From: HRBIN30 sp964534275
Lineage (GTDB): Bacteria; Desulfobacterota; Binatia; HRBIN30
Direction of reading: 5' to 3'
DNA length: 64,000 nt
Assembly: GCA_964534275.1 (NCBI GenBank)
Contig: CAZHQG010000005.1
Span: 81,928-145,927, forward strand
A program made the translations under genes and the position numbers. Shown here piece by piece: positions 37,363 through 46,873 of the stretch (positions are counted from its first letter, which is position 1; each line of letters begins with the position of its first letter). The notes below the pieces were generated by a model. It saw only the letters and a list, made by a program, of their open reading frames with translations. It was not told where the DNA came from and did no database searches.

Positions 37363-38577
37363 TCAGTCTAAACTTGCAAGCGCAAATCGGGCTGCAGCGA
37401 CACCAAAGTCAGCGGCGCGCACGACCGTGTCCATGTCGATGCAGTCAGGGGTATCGGTCACCTGATGATAGTTGCGCGGCACCCCGTTTTCCTCGAGCGC
37501 GATGATCGAGAGCGTCGGGTAGCCAAGCCGTGCCGGCACGTTTCCGTCGGTGCCGGCCAGTAGGTGCACGGGAGTGACCGGGCCGAATCGGCCACTTGCC
37601 GCAAGGCGCCCTGCCACCGCTAGGAGGTCCGGCGGGTAGTACGTGCGGCCAAGCAGCCCTTCGCTCACCACGTAATGGAGTTCGCCACCGCCCACACATT
37701 CGAAGTTCACGAACAAGGTTCGGGTGCGGTCCCAGTGCGGATGCCCCTCGAGCAGTTCCCACATTCCACCACATCCACACTCTTCGGCGCCTGTTCCGAC
37801 GGCGATGAGTTCCGTGTCGGGTGGGAGATCCTTGATCAATTCGTCCGCCGCCAACAGCATGGCGGCTACTGCCGAAGCGTTGTCATTCGCGCCGGGCGTG
37901 GGCCGCGCCAGGACCCATTGCAACCCTAACCCAGTCGCAGTTCCGAGCCCCAAGATGGTTGCCAGGCGAATGAGTGAAAACAGTGCTCCATGTGCTCCCA
38001 ACCATTCCGCAGTGACCACCAGAAGTCCTGCGAGCAGCAGAAAGTATGGCAACGCGAGCGGTGGCAAGGGTACTCGGTTGGTGTCGGAGCTCGTGCGGTG
38101 GTTCCAGCCAGCGAACAAGTTGGCGAGCGCTGGAGCGAATACCAACCCTGCTTCCGTCGTGTCGATGTGAGCGGAGAGGACCACTCTGTTTTTCGCCTGC
38201 GGTGGGCCGTGACGCCCAATCACGTCCACAGAATCAGGAGAGCGGAGAAGTTTCGAAAGTACCGGCCTTCGCCGCCCAAATTCGCTGAAGAACGACCAAG
38301 CGGAGAGCCCTGCGAGAAGGATTCCAACGAAACCGCCCCACAGCACTCCAAGCAACCCGACCGCTGCGTGGAGCGCCAAAACGAGCCCCGGACGCGGCCC
38401 TCCACGGACTGGCACGATTTGCACGTTTTTGGTGCCGAGTTGATGGAGCCAGTCGGACACCATTTCTGCGGCTTGGCGCTCGTAAAGGGTACCGGAGATG
38501 CGATGGGGCATTGCGGCAAGAGCGCGAATCCATTCGAATGCCCGTTGCTTCCGCTCTGCGACTGTGGCTTCGGTCAT
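37363..38577 (-). CDS. M28-family metallopeptidase with internal membrane segments
   Basis: 404 residues from the ATG at 38577, with AGGAAAGG upstream. Zinc-peptidase motifs: SAHIDTT (His and Asp), GANDNASAVAAM (bridging Asp), GAEECGCGGM (catalytic Glu) and a late YHQVTDTPD with the last His. Between Zn-site halves lie hydrophobic stretches (ALPYFLLLAGLLVV and others), so the protein is probably anchored in the membrane. Likely an aminopeptidase; the orientation of the active site is unclear. It lies 49 bases after the YceH-like gene on the same strand. Confidence 0.85.
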   Translation of the reverse strand: MTEATVAERKQRAFEWIRALAAMPHRISGTLYERQAAEMVSDWLHQLGTKNVQIVPVRGGPRPGLVLALHAAVGLLGVLWGGFVGILLAGLSAWSFFSEFGRRRPVLSKLLRSPDSVDVIGRHGPPQAKNRVVLSAHIDTTEAGLVFAPALANLFAGWNHRTSSDTNRVPLPPLALPYFLLLAGLLVVTAEWLGAHGALFSLIRLATILGLGTATGLGLQWVLARPTPGANDNASAVAAMLLAADELIKDLPPDTELIAVGTGAEECGCGGMWELLEGHPHWDRTRTLFVNFECVGGGELHYVVSEGLLGRTYYPPDLLAVAGRLAASGRFGPVTPVHLLAGTDGNVPARLGYPTLSIIALEENGVPRNYHQVTDTPDCIDMDTVVRAADFGVAAARFALASLD

Positions 38578-38626
38578 GGTCCTGGCCATCCTTTCCTGCG
38601 AGGCGGCGTTCCCCGCGCTTTGGCAC

Positions 38627-39307
38627 TTACTCGAGATCCAAGTCTTCTCGTCCCGCTTGCGCCAAGGCTTCGAGCGACATCCCGAGCTTTTCTGCCAAAC
38701 GCACAATTTGCCGTTCTGCGCGCGCTAAGCGGCTTTCGAGGTCTTTGACCCGCTCTTGCAACGCCGCGTATTCATCCGAACGTTCGATCGGTTTGTTCCC
38801 TGTGGAATAAACGTCAGGAGAGAGCAGTTGGGCGTAACGCTCCGCTCGCGAACCTGGGGCAGGCGGCAGGCGCTCCACAAGTCCCCGTTCGATCAATGGC
38901 TGCAACATTGCGTACAAGGATTCTAGGGACTCGATGGTCACCATGCGGCTCACGTGCACGCGCAATGCGCCTGGGGTTTGCGGCCCTCGCAACAAGAGTT
39001 CGGCCAGCACCGCGAGCGGGCCAGCCTCCAAGCTAAATGCGTCTTTGCCGTTGTGACTAAACTTCTCCACGCGGCTGTTGGCAGGCCATTGCCGCCTGGC
39101 GAGGAACTTGTTCGCGAGGGCGTCGAGCGCTCGGGCAACCTCGACTTCGTCAAGTTCCATCACTGGATCACGATTGGTCTTTTGATTCGCGGCGGCGGTC
39201 ACGGCCGCAAGTGTCAGGGGATAATTGTCGGGTGTGGTGAACGCCTTCTCGATGAGGCAGCCGAACACCCGTGCCTCCACCTTGTTCAGACGAACCTGGA
39301 ACTCCAT
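38627..39307 (-). CDS. YceH/DUF480 family protein
   Basis: 226 residues. LNKVEARVFGCLIEKAFTTPDNYPLTL is the diagnostic opening of DUF480. The fold is two winged helices, visible as RGPQTPGALRVHVSRM. The C-terminus is a predicted coiled coil (ALQERVKDLESRLARAERQI). The function is not established; DNA binding is suggested by the fold. It is probably in an operon with the M28 peptidase. Confidence 0.9.
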   Translation of the reverse strand: MEFQVRLNKVEARVFGCLIEKAFTTPDNYPLTLAAVTAAANQKTNRDPVMELDEVEVARALDALANKFLARRQWPANSRVEKFSHNGKDAFSLEAGPLAVLAELLLRGPQTPGALRVHVSRMVTIESLESLYAMLQPLIERGLVERLPPAPGSRAERYAQLLSPDVYSTGNKPIERSDEYAALQERVKDLESRLARAERQIVRLAEKLGMSLEALAQAGREDLDLE

Positions 39308-39397
39308 GGCGCGGCGACGTTAGCAAACGCTCGCGCGATTGTCGCCACAAAGAGGCGGCTACGAAGCGCGGGGCAATGCCCGCTGCACAGGGTGGAT

Positions 39398-40177
39398 TCA
39401 TGCCTCGGCTTGTGGCGATGGGGCGCGCTTGGCTGTTCGCCGCGAATCACGAGCCCGCCACACCAGGAAGGCTCCCGCAGCCATGAGCCCGATACTCCAC
39501 ACCTGGGCGGTGGTGAGACCCCACAGCCAGGCAGGGTTTCGGCGAACGAATTCGATCAAGAAGCGCAGCGCCGGCCCGAGGACGAGGTACATCCCGACAA
39601 TCTCTCCAGGCACCGCGCTCCTTCGCATTCTCCAAAGGTACGCGAAGATCACGAGCGACCCGGCCATCTCGTACAGTGGAGCGGGGTGCACCCGCTCGGT
39701 GGTTGGAACCACCCCGTTTGGGTAGCTCATTCCCCACGGCAAGTCGGTAGGAATGCCATAGTCGCCGTCGCCGCTCAGCTGGCAGCCAATCCGGCCGATC
39801 GCCAGCCCTAAGGCAAGAGCCGGAGCGCACGCGTCCGCCAGGAGAACAAACGGGATCCCGCGGCTGCGTGCGAACAACCACACCGCGAAGGTCCCGCCGG
39901 CCACACCCCCGTACCAAACCCATCCACTGCCGGAGAGCAAGAACGCGATGGGATCCGCACGGAACAACTCCCACGCGGTAGGAATGAGGAACAATCGTGC
40001 CCCGGCCCAGCCGCCCACGTAAGCGTAGAGCAAGATGTCGTAGGCCAACTCGTCGCCCCAGCCGCGACGGCGAGCCTCGGTGCGGACCACGGCGAATCCT
40101 GCCACGAAGGCAAGAAACGCCATCACCCAAAAGCTTGGCACCGCAACGCCGCCAATCGTGAACAAAATGGGTCGCAC
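39398..40177 (-). CDS. lgt: Prolipoprotein diacylglyceryl transferase
   Basis: 259 residues with about seven membrane segments. The Lgt signature is present in modified form: GRIGCQLSGDGDYG (128-141) with the essential Arg129, SGWVWYGGVAGG upstream and HPAPLYE (164-170). It transfers diacylglycerol from phosphatidylglycerol to the lipobox Cys of prolipoproteins, such as those at 10316 and 62093. The GDG in place of the usual NGC/NGE variant is unusual but within family tolerance. Start at the ATG at 40177. Confidence 0.85.
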   Translation of the reverse strand: MRPILFTIGGVAVPSFWVMAFLAFVAGFAVVRTEARRRGWGDELAYDILLYAYVGGWAGARLFLIPTAWELFRADPIAFLLSGSGWVWYGGVAGGTFAVWLFARSRGIPFVLLADACAPALALGLAIGRIGCQLSGDGDYGIPTDLPWGMSYPNGVVPTTERVHPAPLYEMAGSLVIFAYLWRMRRSAVPGEIVGMYLVLGPALRFLIEFVRRNPAWLWGLTTAQVWSIGLMAAGAFLVWRARDSRRTAKRAPSPQAEA

Positions 40178-40268
40178 GCAAACCTACCTGGCCAAACTCG
40201 CGACAAAACGGCCCGGCGCCAGTGCCACCGAGTTGGCGCGCGCTCGCAGCACCGCGTGCGAGCTGGCT

Positions 40269-41042
40269 TCAAAAGCCGACAATGTTGTAGCCCGCATCGA
40301 CGTGCAGGACTTCACCGGTCACACCCGAGGCAAGGTCGCTTGCTAGAAACACGGCTGCCTTCGCAACCTCTTCTGCAGTGACATTTCGGCGCAGTGGTGC
40401 GCGCTCCGCGTGGTGGCGGAGCATCTCCCGAAAGCCGGCAATGCCCGCAGCGGAAAGAGTGCGTATGGGGCCAGCAGAGAGAGCGTTGACCCGTATTCCG
40501 CGCGGCCCCAGTTCAGCAGCAAGGTAGCGTACACAAGCTTCGAGGGCGGCTTTCGCTACGCCCATGACATTGTAGTTCGGTACCACTTTCTCTGCCCCGA
40601 AGTACGTGAGCGTGAGCAGCGAGGCATCGCGTGCGAGCAGCGGAGCAAGGGTCCGGGTAAGATGCACGAACGAGTACGCGCTGACCTCCAATGCCACGCG
40701 GAAGCCTTCTCGAGTCGTGCGGGAAAATTCTTCCTTGAGCTCTTCGCGCGGAGCGAACGCGATCGAGTGCACAACGATGTCCACCTGTGGCCAATGTGCT
40801 TGGAGTTGCTCGAAGACGCCTTGGACCTGCTCGTCCTGTTGCACGTCGCACGGCAGCACCAGCGATACCCCCAACTCCTCTGCCAACGGCCGAACGCGGC
40901 GCTCGAATGCTTCTCCCGCGTAGGTCAGGGCTAACTCCGCCCCATGATCGTGAAACGCACGGGCAATCGCCCAGGCAATGCTGTGGTCGTTTGCCACCCC
41001 GAGTACCAACGCCCGTTTGCCAGCTAAAAGGCTTGCTTGCAT
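40269..41042 (-). CDS. fabI: Enoyl-[acyl-carrier-protein] reductase (NADH)
   Basis: 257 residues. A FabI-type SDR: GVANDHSIAWAIA (NAD site, 15-27), catalytic Tyr157 and Lys164 in YNVMGVAK (the Y-x6-K spacing that defines FabI) with the auxiliary Tyr147, and AGPIRTLSAAGI (substrate loop). It reduces trans-2-enoyl-ACP in the last step of type II fatty acid elongation. Normal length. It is a single gene between lgt and yqgE, all on the same strand. Confidence 0.95.
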   Translation of the reverse strand: MQASLLAGKRALVLGVANDHSIAWAIARAFHDHGAELALTYAGEAFERRVRPLAEELGVSLVLPCDVQQDEQVQGVFEQLQAHWPQVDIVVHSIAFAPREELKEEFSRTTREGFRVALEVSAYSFVHLTRTLAPLLARDASLLTLTYFGAEKVVPNYNVMGVAKAALEACVRYLAAELGPRGIRVNALSAGPIRTLSAAGIAGFREMLRHHAERAPLRRNVTAEEVAKAAVFLASDLASGVTGEVLHVDAGYNIVGF

Positions 41043-41106
41043 GGTCCTTGGTGTCGTCGACCGATCCGGAACTGTGCTTCAGCCGCGCGCACTTCGACGC
41101 GCATCT

Positions 41107-41670
41107 TTAGTGAACCCCAGTGCCAAGCTGCAGAGCGTACGGATCGATACCGAGGCTCCGGATGGCTGCCTCCCACATGACCTCAGCGTCGGTGTGAAAG
41201 ATCAGGTCCTTCGAAACGTCGGCGGTTAGCCACGCGGAAGCCGCGAGTTCCGACTCGAGTTGGCCTCCCGCCCAACCAGCATAGCCAACCAAAAACCGGG
41301 CCTCGCGCACGCGGTCTTCGTCGCCTCCTTCGAGGATATGGCGCAGTACCCGGGCCGACGCTGATAAGTAGAGCCCAGGGGCAATGGGCAGGGCGTCGTC
41401 TTCGCCTGGATCGAACCCCAAGAGAAGCCAAGCGCGCTGTTGCTCCACTGGACCACCGGTCCACACCCGCAAGCCCGCGCGGTCCTCTGTGAGCGGCGGG
41501 TCGAACTGCACGACACTTGCGACGAGCGTATCGGTCGGCCGATTTACCACGAGCCCCATGGCGCCGTCGCTTTCATGTCGGCAAAGCAACACCACCGACC
41601 GTGCAAAATTCGGGTCGGTCATTTGTGGCATCGCTAACAACAACCCTGGAGCCAAGGAATGTTCCGCCAT
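41107..41670 (-). CDS. YqgE/AlgH family protein
   Basis: 187 residues. The ATG at 41670 has AAGGAAG upstream. LAPGLLLAMPQMTDPNFARSVVLLCRH is the family opening, followed by GLVVNRP, WTGGPVE, the LVGYAGWAGGQLE signature and a Trp-rich end. The molecular function is unknown (UPF0301). The longer frame upstream to 42279 is antisense to the next gene and not real. Confidence 0.93.
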   Translation of the reverse strand: MAEHSLAPGLLLAMPQMTDPNFARSVVLLCRHESDGAMGLVVNRPTDTLVASVVQFDPPLTEDRAGLRVWTGGPVEQQRAWLLLGFDPGEDDALPIAPGLYLSASARVLRHILEGGDEDRVREARFLVGYAGWAGGQLESELAASAWLTADVSKDLIFHTDAEVMWEAAIRSLGIDPYALQLGTGVH

Positions 41671-41847
41671 GCTTCCTTCGGTTAACTGATTGCACACGGA
41701 ATGAAAAGCTGATTTGCGAGATCGCTGGCGCCGCTGTTTCAGCTCGTTCTGGAAGGAGGAGCCCTGCGGGTAGCGCGTGCGAGCAAAAGTGGTGTACGTG
41801 CGCCCTGCTTGCCACACCGAGGCCGCCGCGCCTAATATGCGTTTGCC

Positions 41848-42420
41848 ATGGCGTGGACTGGCGTGGTCGTTGGACTCCTGCTCATTGCGCACACCGCTGG
41901 AGCCGAAATTTATGCCTGGCAAGACGAGCATGGCGTGCGCCACTACACGAACTTGCGCGAGGAAATTCCGGCCGCCTATCGCGACGGCGCGGAAGTCGTG
42001 GTGACCGCCGCCTGGACGCCGAAGACTCCAGAAGCAGTTGCCGGTGGCGTGCCCGAGCCGGAGAGCCGCAGAGAGGCAGAAGTCCGAGTGGTACCGCGTC
42101 CGCGCGAGGCCCATGAGGTAGGGCGCACGGTCGCGTGGCCTGCGCCGGTCGTTGCGCAGGGTGGCAACGTGGAAATTCGAGGGCCCCTGGCTGTGTCCGT
42201 GCCTCCCCCGACCGTGTTGTGGCCAGGATGGGGGCCCCACCTGATCACGACGTCGTTCGACCGGGGCCGGACGCGCCACCTGACGTTGCGGCTGCTTGCG
42301 GAAGAGCAGCGGTGGATTTCAGAGCAGGTGGGCTGGCTGCAAGGGGTACCCGCGTGGCCCGTGTTTGCGGGAGGTCCGCGTCCGCCTTGTGTGGCCTGGC
42401 GCACGTGTTCGGTACGTTGA
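41848..42420 (+). CDS. DUF4124-domain exported protein
   Basis: 190 residues. A short signal peptide (VVVGLLLIAHTAGA) is followed directly by AEIYAWQDEHGVRHYTN, the DUF4124 N-terminal motif of envelope proteins. The Pro-rich remainder has no known domain. It is divergent from yqgE across 177 bases. Its stop is 54 bases before the isochorismatase-like gene. Its role is unknown; DUF4124 domains are thought to bind glycan or act as envelope modules, which is unproven. Confidence 0.8.
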   Translation: MAWTGVVVGLLLIAHTAGAEIYAWQDEHGVRHYTNLREEIPAAYRDGAEVVVTAAWTPKTPEAVAGGVPEPESRREAEVRVVPRPREAHEVGRTVAWPAPVVAQGGNVEIRGPLAVSVPPPTVLWPGWGPHLITTSFDRGRTRHLTLRLLAEEQRWISEQVGWLQGVPAWPVFAGGPRPPCVAWRTCSVR

Positions 42421-42474
42421 GTGGGCGTAACCATCCCAGGGGGCAGAGTCTGTAGTCGAGGAGAAAGGGGAGCT

Positions 42475-43035
42475 GTGCAACGCATCGGTAAGCTGCTGGA
42501 TCGGAACGCGAGTGTTGTGGTGTTGATCGACGTTCAGGAATCGTACCGCGGAAAAATTTTCCAAGAGGAACGGTTCGCCGTGGCCGTCAAGCGCTTGCTG
42601 GCTGCGGCGCGGTTGATCGAAGTACCCATCGTGGTGACCGAGCAGTACCCTCGGGGACTTGGCTCGACGTGGCCCGAACTGAAAGAAGAGTTGCCGGCGA
42701 ACACCCAAATCATCGCCAAGCGTTGCTTGAGCTGTTGGGGTGCGGCGGGATTTGCCGACGCGCTACGACGATTGGCCCGCACGCAAGTTCTCGTTTGTGG
42801 GCTAGAAACGCACGCCTGCGTGAATCAGACCGTGCACGATTTGTTGGAACGTGGTTTCCAGGTCCACGTTCCGTTCGACGCAGTGTCTTCTCGGTTCGAA
42901 CTGGACTACCAAGTCGGATTGCAAAAACTCGTACAACTCGGTGCGCTTCCTTCGAGCAGCGAAATGGCGGCGTTCGAATGGCTGCGGACGGCAGACGCCC
43001 CGGAGTTCAAGCGAGTCCAGCAACTCTTCAAGTAG
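42475..43035 (+). CDS. Isochorismatase-family cysteine hydrolase
   Basis: 186 residues from the GTG at 42475, with GAGGAGAAAGGGG upstream. The catalytic triad is visible: Asp19 (VLIDVQESY), Lys82 (IIAKRCLS) and Cys115 (GLETHACVNQTV). The cis-peptide region is as in YcaC-like hydrolases. It hydrolyses a small amide or vinyl-ether substrate that cannot be predicted. It lies at the head of the rightward cluster but has no obvious glycan role. Confidence 0.88.
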   Translation: MQRIGKLLDRNASVVVLIDVQESYRGKIFQEERFAVAVKRLLAAARLIEVPIVVTEQYPRGLGSTWPELKEELPANTQIIAKRCLSCWGAAGFADALRRLARTQVLVCGLETHACVNQTVHDLLERGFQVHVPFDAVSSRFELDYQVGLQKLVQLGALPSSSEMAAFEWLRTADAPEFKRVQQLFK

Positions 43036-43122
43036 CCGCAGTCCGGGCAAACCCAAGAGGTCAGCACGGGGCTGGGAGGCAGCTTGCATTCTGAAGGCGC
43101 GTCGACCATAAGCGGCTGACTT

Positions 43123-43422
43123 ATGAATCGGGCCGCTTCCGCTCCTGAGACAGCCAACGAGCTCTCCACGGTGCAAGCTCCAGCTCCGCAATCCTCGATC
43201 TGGCGCGCCGGCTGGGAACACTGGAAGCAAATCGCGCATGCCGTGGGGGTCGTGCAGACGCGTTTCCTGATGGTCTTGTTTTACTTCGTGATGGTTCTGC
43301 CTCTGGGGTTGCTGATGAGGAGCCGAGAAGATCGACTTCGCTTGCGGCCTCCGGAAGGTTCTCTCTGGGTGCCCCACGAGGATCACGAACACACGCTGGA
43401 ACGCGCTCGCCGTCAGTATTGA
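43123..43422 (+). CDS. Small single-TM membrane protein, conserved-looking
   Basis: 99 residues. The Ala/Pro-rich N-terminus precedes an amphipathic WRAGWEHWKQIAHAVG and one membrane helix (about 48-66), then a short charged tail ending in HEHTLERARRQY. I recall similar small proteins beside surface-polysaccharide or carbamoylation genes, but cannot name a family. Its stop is 8 bases before the next gene, so co-transcription with the glycosylation locus is likely. Confidence 0.6.
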   Translation: MNRAASAPETANELSTVQAPAPQSSIWRAGWEHWKQIAHAVGVVQTRFLMVLFYFVMVLPLGLLMRSREDRLRLRPPEGSLWVPHEDHEHTLERARRQY

Positions 43423-43430
43423 CACGCGCC

Positions 43431-45158
43431 ATGGATCCGGGGCGTACGTGCTCCCCTAACACCCAACCCAGTTCTCTGGGTACGTGGGTGGGAGCGACAT
43501 CGAGACGGATCGTAGCCGCAGGATTGGCCGCCATCGTCTTGGTTGGAGCTGGACTGCGTTGGGTCGGGGCGCACGGATCCTTTGGAGTGACAGAACTCGA
43601 CTTTGTCACGCCGCCGTGGACAGCAGAAAAAACATTTGGCAGCGACCTGGTTCGCAGCGGCCTGCGTGAAGTGAGTGACGTTTTGTGGTCGTGGAGTCTC
43701 GACGAAGCCACTGCACGCCTTGCCACGGTGGTGCCTGCCCTTGCTGTGGTGGTGATCGGTTCGTTGGTTTTGGGACGGACCGCTGGATGGAGGTGTGCTT
43801 TGCTCATGGGCGCTGCTTTGGCAGTCCTGTCGCACGCGGCCTTTTCTGGTACGAGGATCAATCCGGGTCCGTGGATGCTCGCGGCAGCCCTCGCGGCTGT
43901 GACGCTGGTTACGAGCGTTCGAACGGCGCTTGCCCGACGTGTGCTCCTGTCCGGTGCTCTGCTGGTACTGGTGGCCACAGCCTCTCCGATCGCCTTCGTT
44001 GTGTGGTTGGCGATCGCTGTCATCCTGTGGGAGCATGGCCGTGCCCGATCCGGCGCATGGACTGTCCTCGGAATTTGGTCGCTTGTGGGCATTGCTCTCG
44101 CGTTCGTTTCCAACGAACCGGCGCGCTTCTTTTTTCGACCTTGGACGTTGGCAACGGCGTGGAGCCTTGGAGGACAAGTGCGAAACGAGGTTGCCCTTTG
44201 GCTTTGGGCGTTGGTGCTGGCCGGCGGCGTCGTGGCAGCGACTCGGAGTGGCACTCGGTGGTTGTTGATCTGGTTTGGAGGGAGCGTGCTGTTCGCTGCG
44301 TTTGGACAGTATCGTCGGTGGATTCTTGACGAGGGAACCTTTGCTCTGAGTGTGTTTCCCGTTTTTGCGCTCGCAGCGGCTGGGGCCGACACAATCAGTG
44401 AACGAATTGCCTTGAAGTTCCGAGTGGGTCTACGGCCTGTTTTCCAGGTGCTGCTCGGCGCGGTGCTGTTGGTTGGTCCTTTGATCGTTCCACGGCGCGC
44501 GGATCCGTTTCCTCGCGAACCGGATTGGCGTGTGGTCGCCGAGGTCTTGCGTGCGAACGTCGGATCCGGTGACGTGCTGATCACTTCGCGGTGCCGACGC
44601 GCGGTAGTTTTTTACGCGCCCGAGTTCTTTCGCCGGTTTCCGGAGGAAGCCGAGCCGGGGCGCTCGTTGGTCGTATTCCCGGCGGCTCGATCGGGTTGGT
44701 TCATCGCGCCCGCGACTGCGCGGTTGTACCCATCGTGGAAGCGGGTCGAAGAATGGATTGCGCAGTTTGGGGTGATCGATCTCAGCCCCGACCCGGGCGC
44801 GCACGTGCTTTACTATCGTCGCGAGGGACGCCAGTTTGCATTGCGCCGAGCTGCTGAGTTTTCCCTGCCCACGAACACACTGTGGCGCGGGAATCTGTTG
44901 TTGCAAATGTTGGAGGCGGCTGGACCAGCACCCGCGTTGCTGTGGAAAGTGGATCAGTTGGTGCTTGAGCCAGCCTCGCTTTCCAACCGAAACGAGTCCC
45001 TCCTCGAGGTCGCGCGAAAGCTAGCGGAACTTGGCATCCAGGATCGCGCGCGCTCGTTGGCCCGTCGCCTCGCGGGCTCGGATCCAACGTGGAACAGTGC
45101 CCAAGCGCTTTTGGCCGAGTTGGAGGCGCAAACGCCACGAGGTGCTGCGGGCCGATGA
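43431..45158 (+). CDS. Polytopic membrane protein, GT-C-like
   Basis: 575 residues from the ATG at 43431. About ten hydrophobic segments lie in the first 370 residues, and an extracytoplasmic domain of about 200 residues follows. The layout resembles GT-C (dolichyl-phosphate-mannose mannosyltransferase, GT39-like) enzymes. An acidic first-loop region (TELDFVTPPW) could hold the catalytic Asp. Primary similarity is weak, so function is inferred from layout and neighbours. The stop overlaps the next gene (ATGA). Confidence 0.6.
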   Translation: MDPGRTCSPNTQPSSLGTWVGATSRRIVAAGLAAIVLVGAGLRWVGAHGSFGVTELDFVTPPWTAEKTFGSDLVRSGLREVSDVLWSWSLDEATARLATVVPALAVVVIGSLVLGRTAGWRCALLMGAALAVLSHAAFSGTRINPGPWMLAAALAAVTLVTSVRTALARRVLLSGALLVLVATASPIAFVVWLAIAVILWEHGRARSGAWTVLGIWSLVGIALAFVSNEPARFFFRPWTLATAWSLGGQVRNEVALWLWALVLAGGVVAATRSGTRWLLIWFGGSVLFAAFGQYRRWILDEGTFALSVFPVFALAAAGADTISERIALKFRVGLRPVFQVLLGAVLLVGPLIVPRRADPFPREPDWRVVAEVLRANVGSGDVLITSRCRRAVVFYAPEFFRRFPEEAEPGRSLVVFPAARSGWFIAPATARLYPSWKRVEEWIAQFGVIDLSPDPGAHVLYYRREGRQFALRRAAEFSLPTNTLWRGNLLLQMLEAAGPAPALLWKVDQLVLEPASLSNRNESLLEVARKLAELGIQDRARSLARRLAGSDPTWNSAQALLAELEAQTPRGAAGR

Positions 45159-45679
45159 TGGCCTCGGGAATTGGCGGAACGGAAGTTTGCGATTGCAAAC
45201 GCACGCCTCCTGTGCCATTGGGGCCGGCCGTGATTCGCGATGTACAAAACGTCCCGCTGGTTGCCCATGTCGATGACCGTGGGTACTTGATCGAGATTGT
45301 TCGGGCGACCGATCCCCATTTGCCCAAGTTCGGCCAGGTATATTTGGTTGGGAACTTTGCCAAAGGAACAGTTCGGGCCTTCCACAAACACCTCGAAATG
45401 TGGGATTTGTTCTTTATCAGCCACGGCGCCGCAAAGTTCGTGCTGGTGGATGATCGCCCGGAAAGTCCCACCTACAGGGAAACGAACGTCTTTGTCATCT
45501 CGGCGCGCAACCCATCGCTCATTGTAGTTCCACCCGGCGTGTTCCACGGCTGGATGTCGCTCGAGGACGATACCCAGATGATCAGTACGGCCACGGAGGT
45601 CTATCGCCGCGGCAATCCGGATGAGGTTCGGGTGCCGCCGGATACCTTTGGTGACCACTGGGTGGTGAAAGGACGCTGA
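45155..45679 (+). CDS. RmlC-like cupin (dTDP-sugar 3,5-epimerase family)
   Basis: 174 residues from the ATG at 45155, coupled to the previous stop. A GTG at 45230 aligns better with the paralogue at 49947 and may be the true start. Cupin motifs: DRGYLIE, VRAFHKHLEMWDLFF (His pair), VDDRPESPTYRE and VPPGVFHGW. These match the RmlC family, which epimerises or otherwise alters nucleotide-linked 4-keto sugars. It is followed by an SDR enzyme after 10 bases. The exact sugar is unknown. Confidence 0.8.
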   Translation: MMASGIGGTEVCDCKRTPPVPLGPAVIRDVQNVPLVAHVDDRGYLIEIVRATDPHLPKFGQVYLVGNFAKGTVRAFHKHLEMWDLFFISHGAAKFVLVDDRPESPTYRETNVFVISARNPSLIVVPPGVFHGWMSLEDDTQMISTATEVYRRGNPDEVRVPPDTFGDHWVVKGR

Positions 45680-45689
45680 AGGCGAGACG

Positions 45690-46772
45690 ATGATTTTGGT
45701 TGTCGGTGGCGCCGGCTACGTCGGTTCGGTGTTAGTCAGCGAGTTGCTCGAGCGTGGCTACACGGTGCGCGTGGTCGACCGACTCTACTTTGGCGATCGC
45801 GGTTTGGCCGGTGTGCGCGACCGCGTGGATCTCGTGGTTGCGGACATGCGGCGGATCGAACCGTCCCACCTCGAGGGTGTACAGGCGGTGATCAACGTCG
45901 GCGGGTTGTCCAACGACCCCACCGCCGAATACAACCCCGCAGCTAACTATGAGATGAATACGATGGCTGCCGTACGGCTAGCCGAGCTATCGCGTGCTGC
46001 AGGCGTGCGCCGCTACCTTTTCGCGTCCTCTTGTTCGGTTTACGACCGCGGCTTGAGCGAGGACGAAACCGACCTGGTATACGACGAAACTGCCCCTGTG
46101 GCTCCGCGAGCAGCGTATGCTTTGTCGAAGCTCGAGGCAGAGCAGCAATTGCTTGCCATGTCGGGTAAAGACTTTTGCCCGGTCGTTCTGCGCAAAGGGA
46201 CCGTCTTCGGCTTCTCTCCGCGCATGCGGTTCGATTTGGTTGTGAACACGTTTGTGCGAGACGCACTTGCAAGCGGCCGGATCCACCTCGTGCGTGGAGG
46301 GGAGATGTGGCGGCCGTTGGTAGAAGTGCGCGACGTGGCCCGTGCGTACATTGCCTGCCTGGGCGCCGACGAGGACGTGGTGCGCGGCCAAGTGTTCAAC
46401 GTCGCCCGCGGAAATATGCGCATTTCCGAACTTGCCTTGCGCGTACGTGAGGCGCTGCGCGAAGAGGGGGTCGCGGCAGAGATTGTCGCGGATTACTCGT
46501 ATCGTGGCGTCCGCAGCTATCGCGTGTCGTGCCGGAAGATTCAAAACGCACTGGGGTTTCGCGCTGTGGTGTCGGTCGAGGATGCCGTGCGCGACATGGT
46601 CCGGCGCCTCAGGTCCCCCGGATTCGAGGATCTTTACCATCCTCGGTTCGAAAACCTGCGGTGGCTGCGGGTGTTGGAGGAGGCCGAGAACATCTTGGGT
46701 ACTGGTCGCTCCATCTTCGCGGCACCTCCTGCAACCGCCCCGCAGTTGGAACTGGTTCGGCGCGGTAACTGA
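45690..46772 (+). CDS. NAD-dependent epimerase/dehydratase (extended SDR)
   Basis: 360 residues. The glycine-rich GGAGYVGS (6-13), catalytic Tyr143/Lys147 in YALSK and SSCSVY define an extended SDR acting on nucleotide sugars. The C-terminal RRGN tail is not conserved. A near relative is encoded at 47899, with Tyr and Lys at the same residue numbers. It probably performs epimerisation or 4,6-dehydration for the glycan built by this locus. Confidence 0.88.
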   Translation: MILVVGGAGYVGSVLVSELLERGYTVRVVDRLYFGDRGLAGVRDRVDLVVADMRRIEPSHLEGVQAVINVGGLSNDPTAEYNPAANYEMNTMAAVRLAELSRAAGVRRYLFASSCSVYDRGLSEDETDLVYDETAPVAPRAAYALSKLEAEQQLLAMSGKDFCPVVLRKGTVFGFSPRMRFDLVVNTFVRDALASGRIHLVRGGEMWRPLVEVRDVARAYIACLGADEDVVRGQVFNVARGNMRISELALRVREALREEGVAAEIVADYSYRGVRSYRVSCRKIQNALGFRAVVSVEDAVRDMVRRLRSPGFEDLYHPRFENLRWLRVLEEAENILGTGRSIFAAPPATAPQLELVRRGN

Positions 46773-46873
46773 GTGCGCTGGAGGTCCGAGTCGTTCCCTG
46801 CGCTGCCGCCTTGCAAAAGTGCGGTAACGCATGGTACCCGAACCTCCGAGGGACTCACAAGGAGAGTGTTGTC

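Noticed and set aside
43121..44584. Leftward ORF of 487 residues
   Set aside because: Antisense to the GT-C-like membrane protein; Arg/Ser/Thr-rich shadow translation of a GC-rich hydrophobic gene.
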